64,000 bases of DNA from Cytophagales bacterium (lineage in GTDB: Bacteria; Bacteroidota; Bacteroidia; Cytophagales; Spirosomataceae): the NCBI GenBank assembly GCA_004292855.1, contig RDXN01000057.1, positions 24,947 through 88,946 on the forward strand, given 5' to 3'. The position numbers and the translations under genes are program-made. Below the pieces are notes generated by a model. That model had not been told where the DNA came from, did not search any database, and worked only from the letters and a program-made list of their open reading frames with translations. Of the stretch, positions 8,727 to 15,346 are shown piece by piece; the first letter of the stretch is position 1, and each line of letters starts with the position of its first letter.

Positions 8727-9970
8727 TATTGTGGAACAAAAAAGGCTCCACCACTTCTATTTCCATTAAAGGCTTCGTTTATCTCAAACCTCGACTCATT
8801 ACTTCGTCGCACTTCGTTGTGGCTGTTATTAGCCAGCTCGCGGATTTCCGAATTAGACCCCGACCAATGTGTGCCCTCGCCTACCTGCGACCGGCGGGGC
8901 ACTAATCCATCCGACTGGTCACGAGCAAAAACCACCTCGTCATGATGCACCCATTGAAAGTAGGTGTTCTCACAATTTTGAATTTGAACAGGATCGCCAT
9001 TGGCATAATTGACGCAATCCAGATAGGCATTGTAATCGGTCCCTACAAACTCAAATGTGTAGTAGGACCGGGTGTAGGAATAACCGGCTCCGATCAGGTT
9101 AGCCCATTCATTTTCAGATTGACCAGCCAAGTAATCATAGCCGGCGGCCCAGCCATCACCTCGCCAGGTGTAGAACGGGAACGCGCCAAAAAATATCCAG
9201 CGGAGCGTATAGTTCTCATCTCGCTGATCTCCATAGTACTGCCTGATTTCATTGAACGCATTTACCGCACTTTCTTCGTTTACGCCCAAACTGCCGGCAA
9301 ACAGGCGGATGTGAATTGGACTGACTTCGTTACCCCAGTAAATCAGTTTGGGCGTAGGCGTCGCATTACCATAAAATTGTTGGTTGTACCCACTTTCGTC
9401 GGCTAAATCAGCAGCTGTAGCGGGCGTAAGGTTCTGCTCCTCTCGTTGCGACTGTACAAACCGTTCACCAGCGAAGAAGTCGATGTCCCGTATGCCGGCA
9501 ATAGGTAGAGCAATCTGCGGAATGGGGAAGTACTGCCGGAACGGGCCTTTCCGCAACTGCGAAACAGCGTGGCTGATGTAGTCGGCAGCAACGCCGTTGT
9601 TGACATTAGTCACCACTCGCGCACCCCGTAGCGGGGAGTCAAATGTCATGATACCGCTAAAAAAACCGGTGTTTTGGACATCAATTTGCCGAGCAGCTAC
9701 CCCACCCATACTATGGCAAATACCAAGTGCCGTACCCCCTGCCGTGCCGCCAATCTGGTTCTGAATATCGCCCACCATTGTATTGAGACCGTTGCCTGTC
9801 TCGTAACCATTATGAGTATTCACCAGCATTTGGCGTTGTCCGCCAAATTCATTAGAAAACTGCTCCCAAGACGTAGCTGCCCCACCTATACCATGAATCC
9901 AGTGAACATTTCGTTGAGCCTGTAGGCTTGTTGTGCCGCATAATAGCAACACCATCAGTAGATGTTTCAT
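8726..9970 (-). CDS. Secreted alpha/beta hydrolase, lipase/PGAP1-like
   Basis: A 414-residue protein with a signal peptide (cleavage probably after SLQAQ). The alpha/beta-hydrolase start is clear: oxyanion segment WIHGIGGAATSW near residue 24, then the nucleophile elbow GICHSMGG near residue 84. The elbow reads CHSMG, so the first Gly of the usual GxSxG is Cys. The closest fold is the PGAP1/lipase group. A candidate catalytic His is in the C-terminal part (EGTHWSG or NNSHNEV). Likely an esterase or lipase acting outside the cytoplasm; substrate unknown. Middle gene of the operon with two lipoproteins. Confidence 0.75.
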   Translation of the reverse strand: MKHLLMVLLLCGTTSLQAQRNVHWIHGIGGAATSWEQFSNEFGGQRQMLVNTHNGYETGNGLNTMVGDIQNQIGGTAGGTALGICHSMGGVAARQIDVQNTGFFSGIMTFDSPLRGARVVTNVNNGVAADYISHAVSQLRKGPFRQYFPIPQIALPIAGIRDIDFFAGERFVQSQREEQNLTPATAADLADESGYNQQFYGNATPTPKLIYWGNEVSPIHIRLFAGSLGVNEESAVNAFNEIRQYYGDQRDENYTLRWIFFGAFPFYTWRGDGWAAGYDYLAGQSENEWANLIGAGYSYTRSYYTFEFVGTDYNAYLDCVNYANGDPVQIQNCENTYFQWVHHDEVVFARDQSDGLVPRRSQVGEGTHWSGSNSEIRELANNSHNEVRRSNESRFEINEAFNGNRSGGAFFVPQ

Positions 9971-9973
9971 GAG

Positions 9974-10912
9974 TTAGTTGAGGTTATTGATTAACTCGAA
10001 GTTTTTGTACTGGCAGATTGTAGTACGTTTTTCCTGACGGCCCGTTTTCGGGTTCTCTGCAAACTCTTCGCTGTACACCGTTTGAATGTTGTCGGCTTTA
10101 GTTTGCGGGTCATGCTTGTATAGTAGTGTTGTCCTGCTTAACAACTTGTTCGTCTTCCGGTCGATCAACTCGCTGCTTTTCAACACATTTCGACCCATAT
10201 CGAGCCTGTGCTTCACACGCAACGATTTTGCCTCCTGGCCGTTATTGTGCGCTGGCTCATCCATATCCATCTCGATTTCCTTCATCGCATTTCCAACATC
10301 CTTAATCCGTGCATTTTTTGCTTTGGCCATTTCAACCATCACATCCATGTCCATACCTGCCTGTCCCATTGCCTTTGCCACTAATGATTTATTCGCTTTA
10401 GCCTTGCTCTTGGCTGCTTTCATCTCCTCCATCTGGGCTTTGAAGTTCTGAACAGGCACTTGCCGGCTTCCTACTAATTTGCCAGTCAAATCAAATAGCA
10501 TAAACTGCCCATTTCTGGTGACGGCCTTTGCAATTCTGGCCGACGGATCAGGTAAGCTTTTGTGCTTATTAAAGGCTCGGCTCTGTTCTGACTCCTGAAA
10601 CTGAACTTCACTTTCCAAACTTCCATCCGCCATAATTTTCATCCGCACGGTTGAATGCGAAAATGTCGGTGCATTGTAAATGGCATCAAGGGCCGCTGAC
10701 TGTTTTACTCTTTCGTTTACAACCTGATGCCGGGTGCTTGTCTCCATTTCGTAATTAATCTCAATCACTCCTGCCTCCGCACTCAACCTTGCCTGTCCCG
10801 GATTGGGAACTTGCTCGTCGTTTAGTTCCTGTGGCCGGCACCCTGCCGCCATCAGCAACAGCCCTATTAGCCAACTTTTGGCTATCCAGAGGGCGGTTCT
10901 CCGTTTTTTCAT
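9974..10912 (-). CDS. Putative lipoprotein with methionine/lysine-rich helical segment
   Basis: A 312-residue protein with a lipoprotein signal (GLLLMAAGC), first gene of the operon. I do not recognise a family. The middle (about residues 140-225) is rich in Met, Lys, Ala and Glu with heptad-like spacing and probably forms a long helix or coiled coil. The C-terminal part looks like mixed strands (RTTLLYKHDP, RTTICQYKNF). It lies 3 nt upstream of the hydrolase gene. The context of two lipoproteins and one hydrolase suggests a surface or periplasmic assembly, but this is inference. Confidence 0.65.
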   Translation of the reverse strand: MKKRRTALWIAKSWLIGLLLMAAGCRPQELNDEQVPNPGQARLSAEAGVIEINYEMETSTRHQVVNERVKQSAALDAIYNAPTFSHSTVRMKIMADGSLESEVQFQESEQSRAFNKHKSLPDPSARIAKAVTRNGQFMLFDLTGKLVGSRQVPVQNFKAQMEEMKAAKSKAKANKSLVAKAMGQAGMDMDVMVEMAKAKNARIKDVGNAMKEIEMDMDEPAHNNGQEAKSLRVKHRLDMGRNVLKSSELIDRKTNKLLSRTTLLYKHDPQTKADNIQTVYSEEFAENPKTGRQEKRTTICQYKNFELINNLN

Positions 10913-10950
10913 ACCTTTACATCGGTTTTAATGAAATAGATAAGACCTCA

Positions 10951-10992
10951 ACAAGCCGCTCCACCTGTGCCAACATGAGGAAGCGGCTTTGT
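10951..10992 (-). promoter_or_regulatory. Leader hairpin upstream of the lipoprotein operon
   Basis: ACAAGCCGCT (10951-10960) pairs with AGCGGCTTTGT (10982-10992) apart from one bulged T; the loop allows two more pairs. It lies within the predicted leader, about 40 nt before the start codon at 10912. It could be an mRNA-stabilising stem or attenuator. Confidence 0.4.
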
Positions 10993-10997
10993 TGTGC

Positions 10998-11029
10998 TAA
11001 AGGTAAACGATCAAAATTGAGCTTGTCAA
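10998..11029 (-). promoter_or_regulatory. Predicted promoter of the lipoprotein-hydrolase operon
   Basis: On the minus strand TTG (11029-11027), 21 nt spacer, TACCTTTA (11005-10998), one mismatch from TAnnTTTG. The -33 element touches the palindrome at 11029-11046. Confidence 0.4.
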
Positions 11030-11046
11030 CTGGCAATTCTGCCAGT
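11029..11046. promoter_or_regulatory. Candidate operator palindrome ACTGGCA-N4-TGCCAGT
   Basis: An 18-bp inverted repeat with 7-bp arms lies at the upstream edge of the predicted promoter. A further half-site ACTGGCA at 11059-11065 begins 30 bp after the first, about three helical turns. This looks like a binding site for a dimeric regulator, perhaps the LuxR-type protein encoded next door. Confidence 0.45.
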
Positions 11047-11191
11047 TTTTGAGGAGTCACTGGCAGAAGTACTTATAACTATTTAATGTGATTCTTATAA
11101 TATTCAAAGATTATTTGTTCATACACTACTGAAATACAGACAGTTGTGAAAATTAGATTATGTATATGAAAATTTCAAACTACTTACGTTT

Positions 11192-11818
11192 CTATAAGAA
11201 ACCCTGAACCGATCCCGCAAAGCTTTTCAATTCATTGGCCCCTCTCAGACCTAATTTATGCCATAAGTTCTCCTTCTGGAAATTCACGCCGGACTCCGAA
11301 AGACCCATCTCATAAGCCATCTGACGGGCCGTTAAACCCTTAGCCATCAATCGTAAAATCTGTTTTTGCCGATCACTCAGATTTTTCACTATTCCCAGCA
11401 CGTCAGCAGAGGGCAACAACGCCAGATTGCGAAAAGCAGGACTAATGTACCGCCGACCCTTCGTAATTTCTACGAAACAGTCGATCACTTCCTCGCTGTC
11501 GTCAAGGCCATCGGGCAGGTATCCGCTGATGTCGGTATGCATGGCCTGTGTCCATGCTTCGTTGGTCAGGGGCAGAAATAAAGCGCACCGAATAGCCGGG
11601 TGAATCACAACGGCCTGCCGGGCCAGTTCGAGACCCTGCCCGTTAGCAAAGCCCGTTTCGGTCAGCAGCAGATTGGGGCAGTGCTGGTCAATGACCCGCA
11701 ATGCGTCGGGCAGGGTGGTGTGGCAAATGTGGGTTACGAACTGGGCTTTTTGCAAAACAGTGGCCCAATACGTGGCTGAAACAGGCCAGGAACAGGCAAT
11801 TAGGATAGACGCATTCAT
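11192..11818 (-). CDS. LuxR-family regulator with degenerate receiver domain
   Basis: A NarL/FixJ-type regulator of 208 residues, or 216 if it starts at 11842; I prefer 11818 because the receiver strand SILIAC begins right after that Met. The C-terminal HTH is complete (NLSDRQKQILRLMAKGL, then ARQMAYEMGLSESGV). The receiver keeps its fold but not its chemistry: the acidic pair after the first strand is Cys-Ser, the phospho-acceptor position reads Glu54 (LLLTETGF) rather than Asp, and the conserved Lys after GYL is missing. It is therefore probably phosphorylation-independent or locked active. It may regulate the adjacent lipoprotein operon. Confidence 0.82.
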   Translation of the reverse strand: MNASILIACSWPVSATYWATVLQKAQFVTHICHTTLPDALRVIDQHCPNLLLTETGFANGQGLELARQAVVIHPAIRCALFLPLTNEAWTQAMHTDISGYLPDGLDDSEEVIDCFVEITKGRRYISPAFRNLALLPSADVLGIVKNLSDRQKQILRLMAKGLTARQMAYEMGLSESGVNFQKENLWHKLGLRGANELKSFAGSVQGFL

Positions 11819-11870
11819 ACCCGAACAATGGTTGGTGAGCAAGAAACGAAAATAGTTTAAAAAAACAGTT

Positions 11871-11884
11871 ACCTATCTATAGGT
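11871..11884. promoter_or_regulatory. Palindrome upstream of the LuxR-type gene
   Basis: ACCTAT-CT-ATAGGT, a perfect inverted repeat about 55 nt upstream of the regulator gene. A possible autoregulatory site; no direct support. Confidence 0.25.
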
Positions 11885-11956
11885 CGATTCTGAATCACAA
11901 AGTGTAATCAAGTATCCGTAAAATTTTTAAGTAAATTTATCAAACGTCACAGATCA

Positions 11957-12238
11957 TGGGTTCGGAAGCGGGCGGGAGTCGCCGATCTGAAAGCGGGTTT
12001 GAGTAAAGATGACTTTATTGCGGCTCTCTCATAGGAACGCTTCCAGGAATTGTTCAGCGAAAGGGACAGCTGGTACGACCTCACGCGCACCAACACGTTC
12101 CAGCAAGTGATATCGAAAGCCACCAACGATGTGTTCCCCACGCGAAACCCGATGCCGAAGCACCGTTACTTCCCTTTGCCTCAGGATGAAATCAACGCCA
12201 ATCCGCTGATCAAACAAAGCCCGGAGTGGCAGAATTAA
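11957..12238 (+). pseudogene. C-terminal stump of a SusD/RagB outer-membrane protein gene
   Basis: About 94 codons match the C-terminus of SusD-family glycan-binding lipoproteins: VRKRAGVADL, ERFQELFSERDSWYDLTR, HRYFPLPQDEINANP, then a normal stop. Everything upstream (about 400-450 residues) is missing; recognisable sequence starts near 11957. A TAG at 12032-12034, most simply a former CAG before ERFQEL, interrupts even this stump. Together with the broken gene at 12255-12894 it shows that a polysaccharide utilisation locus once continued here. No SusC partner remains nearby. Confidence 0.85.
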
Positions 12239-12254
12239 TGTTTACTCAATCACA

Positions 12255-12894
12255 ATGAAATTAGGTTGGAAATCGGGATTCTGGCTCGGCGTGGCGATTT
12301 TCGTCACGTCAGCCCTGAACCTTTGCCTGGGACAAACCACTAAACGCCTGTCGCTGAGCAACGAACGCCTATCGCTAACGTGGCAGCAGTCGCCAGCAGG
12401 TTGGCGGTTGGCGAGTGTTCGGGCAAACGGAAAAACGTTACCTGATCCTTCCGGTGAGTACACGTTGCTGTTTTCGGCAGAGAAGCCCAATGCCGATCCT
12501 ACTGAAACGTTCCGCGACAATACCGGGGCCGAATTTCCGGGGCCGAAATACCATTACCAAACCAAACAATGGGCTGAGAGTACGAACGGTGTTTCGCTGA
12601 ACACGGCTGGCGACCCTTGGCGAAGTCAACCTGATTGTGCGCGAGGGGTTAGTTACACCCGACAATTCTAATATTGAGACCATTAAGGCCCTTTCGCCCG
12701 ACAAAAAAACGTTATTTGTGGTGCTGATGAACAACCGGACCGAACCGACATCGGCCACGGTGCGGCTGCAACCGGAGAAAATCCGGTCGGGCAATGGCCG
12801 GTTAACAGGCTTAACCCAGGGCAAATCAGTAAGCGGCTCGACCGTTACGTTGCCACCGTTTGGGGTTGAGGTTTGGCAATACGTCTGGCAGTAA
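12255..12894 (+). pseudogene. Broken gene for a secreted, probably carbohydrate-active protein
   Basis: The first frame (12255-12671) encodes a signal peptide and an N-terminal beta-rich segment (LSLSNERLSLTW, SGEYTLLFSAEKP). The second frame (from about 12613, in another register, to 12894) encodes a typical C-terminal segment (TLGEVNLIVREGL, then a final strand SVSGSTVTLPPFGVEVW). The two halves meet near 12600-12620, where the register changes; an internal deletion is likely because no central catalytic domain is present. I cannot assign a glycoside hydrolase family. It follows the SusD stump by 16 nt, so both belonged to one locus. Confidence 0.65.
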
Positions 12895-13016
12895 CTCAAA
12901 TCAGAAAAAACACAGCCAATTAGTCTCAACTAATGCGCTCCGAAAAGGGTAGCTGAGGCATACCGCATCAGCGTTTTGAACAGGTTACGAATGTTTCGCG
13001 TAAAACTACATAAACC

Positions 13017-14747
13017 TTGAATACAACTATTGATACCGCCGTTATCGTTCTGTTCTCCGCTTTTGTGCTGGGAATCGGGATGTTGTTCGCCCGGACGGGG
13101 CGCAACCTGAAGTCGTTTTTTGCCGGGGGCGAGGCCGTTCCGTGGTTCATCGGGGGGCTGTCGTTGTTCATGAGTTTCTTCTCGGCGGGGACGTTCGTGG
13201 CCTGGGGAAGCATCGCCTACAAACACGGTTGGGTAGCCATCACGATTCAGTGGACCATGTGCATCGGGGCCATCGTGACGGGGCTGTATCTGGCTCCGCG
13301 CTGGAAACAAACCGGCGCACTCACTGCCGCCGAATTTATCCGCGAGCGGCTGGGGCTGACCGTTCAGAAAGCCTACATTTTCATCTTTACGCTGGTCTCG
13401 ATCTTCATCAAAGGGTCAGTGCTATATCCAGTGGCCAAACTGGTGAGTTCGTCGCTCAACCTGCCGTTGGTGCCAACCACCATCGGGCTGGGGATTTTCA
13501 TGATTGCCTACACGGCAGTGGGTGGGCTTTGGGCCGTTATGGTGACCGACATCCTGCAATTCGTGGTGCTGTCGGCGGCAGTGTTTATCCTGTTGCCGCT
13601 CTCGCTCGACCGGGTAGGTGGTTTAGAGGGCTTCACCAACAGCGTCCCGACTGACTTTTTCAGCCCGCTCAGTGGCGAATACACGCTCGGTTTTGTGTTG
13701 GCATTTGTGTTCTATCACATCGCCTATATCGGCGGCAACTGGACGTTCGTGCAACGCTACACCAGCGTCGATTCGCCCAAATCGGCGCGGAAAGTGGCGT
13801 TTTTGTTTGCGGGCTTGTATCTGATTGCGCCGATTATCTGGATGTTGCCGCCGATGATCTACCGCGTGATCGACCCTTCGCTGACGGGGCTAGACACGGA
13901 GAACGCCTACCTCAAAATCTGCCAATTGGTGCTACCGCCGGGCTTGCTGGGCCTGATGCTCACGGGTATGTATTTCTCGACCTCGGCCAGTGCCAACACG
14001 GCTCTGAACGTGGTCTCGGCAGTGTTCACCAACGATATTTATAAAGGTTTGATTAACCCCGGCGCGTCGGACAAACAACTAATTCGAGTGGCGAGGGGAT
14101 CGTCGTGGGTATTTGGCTTGGGCATGATCGTGATTGCCCTGCTCGTACCGAAAGCGGGGGGCATGGTCGAGGTGGTGCTGAGTATTTCGGCCATAACGGG
14201 CGGGCCGCTGCTGGCTCCTCCGCTCTGGGCGTTGTTCAGCAAACGCCTGACGAGCGGGGCCACGCTCTGGATTAGTGTGTTTGGGTTGTCGGTCAATCTG
14301 TTCTTTAAAGTGCTGTCGCCGTGGCTGTTCCAATACAAGCTCTCGCGGGGGGGCGAAACGGTCATTGGCGTGGGGCTGACGCTGGTTCTGCTGCTGGGGT
14401 ACGAACTATATCAGCGAAGCCGCAACGTGATTGCTCCTGACTACTTCCGCTATAAAATCGCCCGTCAGCAAAAGCACGATGACGCAACCGAAGCCACCAC
14501 CGCTGAGGAAGCTCTTGCCATTGCTGAGCAAAACCGTTTTGGTCTGAAAGTGATTGCCGGATCGTTGGTGTTCACGGCCCTGATGTTGTTCGGAATGAGC
14601 ACATTCGCTACGTCGGGAGCTTCGGCAACGGCCCTAATCGGCGGGCTAATTCTGATAGCCGCACTAATTCCCTGGCGAGCGAGTCGGAAAGTAGCGTCAG
14701 GGCAGGACTCGAACCAACCCCAAAAAATCGTCAATTCTGAGAACTGA
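13017..14747 (+). CDS. Sodium:solute symporter (SSS family)
   Basis: A 576-residue inner-membrane transporter with about 13-14 hydrophobic helices, normal for the SSS family, which takes up sugars, sugar acids or other small solutes with sodium. Conserved stretches include SFFAGGEAVPWFIGGLSLF and AYTAVGGLWAVMVTDILQ. The start appears to be TTG at 13017: an in-frame TAA lies just upstream at 13011-13013, and the next Met would delete the first helix. In this setting it probably imports a breakdown product of the neighbouring glycosidases, but the solute cannot be read from the sequence. Its 3' end overlaps the convergent PIN gene by 51 nt. Confidence 0.92.
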   Translation: MNTTIDTAVIVLFSAFVLGIGMLFARTGRNLKSFFAGGEAVPWFIGGLSLFMSFFSAGTFVAWGSIAYKHGWVAITIQWTMCIGAIVTGLYLAPRWKQTGALTAAEFIRERLGLTVQKAYIFIFTLVSIFIKGSVLYPVAKLVSSSLNLPLVPTTIGLGIFMIAYTAVGGLWAVMVTDILQFVVLSAAVFILLPLSLDRVGGLEGFTNSVPTDFFSPLSGEYTLGFVLAFVFYHIAYIGGNWTFVQRYTSVDSPKSARKVAFLFAGLYLIAPIIWMLPPMIYRVIDPSLTGLDTENAYLKICQLVLPPGLLGLMLTGMYFSTSASANTALNVVSAVFTNDIYKGLINPGASDKQLIRVARGSSWVFGLGMIVIALLVPKAGGMVEVVLSISAITGGPLLAPPLWALFSKRLTSGATLWISVFGLSVNLFFKVLSPWLFQYKLSRGGETVIGVGLTLVLLLGYELYQRSRNVIAPDYFRYKIARQQKHDDATEATTAEEALAIAEQNRFGLKVIAGSLVFTALMLFGMSTFATSGASATALIGGLILIAALIPWRASRKVASGQDSNQPQKIVNSEN

Positions 14748-15110
14748 TACAACCGGAAAACCAATGTCACGCAAGATCAAAAAATGCCGATCCTCTGATA
14801 CCAAATGGTCACTGCCCGACCAAAGGGTACAATCAACGTACTTATTGTCATCAGGATCGTTGTGCATAGCCCCTAAACCGGAATATACAGTTTGCAAAAT
14901 GACGTTATCCAATGACAGAAGCAGCTTAACAACGTTGTCGGCAATGCCGGGCGTGGTTTTCTCGGATAATTTCTCGTGGTATTCCAGTAATATGTCCGTA
15001 CTGACTGCCAGCTCAAAACGTCCTTCGCGCAACGCATCAAAAATAGGGCGGTACGGCGAAGCTACGGGTAGTGAAATCAGTAGTACGTTAAGATCTAATA
15101 CAACTCTCAC
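14697..15110 (-). CDS. PIN-domain toxin (VapC-like ribonuclease)
   Basis: A 137-residue PIN-domain protein, the toxin half of a probable type II toxin-antitoxin pair. The acidic metal-binding residues are visible: Asp in MRVVLDLNVLL, Glu in ILLEYHEKL, the Asp-Asp cluster in DPDDNKYVDCTLW and Asp in LVSEDRHFL. PIN toxins usually cut tRNA or mRNA. Its start overlaps the stop of the upstream antitoxin gene by 4 nt (15107-15110). The pair is on the strand opposite to its neighbours and overlaps both: the symporter 3' end on one side and the GH2 start on the other. Confidence 0.85.
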   Translation of the reverse strand: MRVVLDLNVLLISLPVASPYRPIFDALREGRFELAVSTDILLEYHEKLSEKTTPGIADNVVKLLLSLDNVILQTVYSGLGAMHNDPDDNKYVDCTLWSGSDHLVSEDRHFLILRDIGFPVVSVLRIDDFLGLVRVLP

Positions 15111-15346
15111 TGGCCAGAGGAATGACTACGTAGATGTTCCGTTTTCCAGTCCTGAATGGTTTGGTCATTCCAGCCTTTTCGCTGCCACAATTGATCCATC
15201 TCTTTGTCGATTCGTCCGGCGAAATAGTCAGCCAGCAGTTTCCGAATATCCTGTATTTCTTCGTCAGAAACACCATAGGGATAGAGCTTCAGCAACTCCA
15301 TTTGAAGATTGCTTAAGCGTTGATAGGGTTGTTGCGATGAGACCAT
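15107..15346 (-). CDS. Antitoxin partner of the PIN-domain toxin
   Basis: A small 79-residue, charged helical protein upstream of and overlapping the PIN toxin gene. The core VSDEEIQDIRKLLADYFAGR and the C-terminal QRKGWNDQTIQDW resemble small proteins commonly found before PIN_3-type toxins; the C-terminal tail would wrap the toxin. An internal Met at 15301 is an alternative start. With the start at 15346 its 5' end overlaps the divergent GH2 start codon by 10 nt. Confidence 0.7.
   Translation of the reverse strand: MVSSQQPYQRLSNLQMELLKLYPYGVSDEEIQDIRKLLADYFAGRIDKEMDQLWQRKGWNDQTIQDWKTEHLRSHSSGQ

Noticed and set aside
14764..15336. Long N-terminal extension of the GH2 open frame
   Set aside because: It runs antisense through the PIN toxin and antitoxin genes, has no family features, and the GH2 signal peptide begins at 15337.
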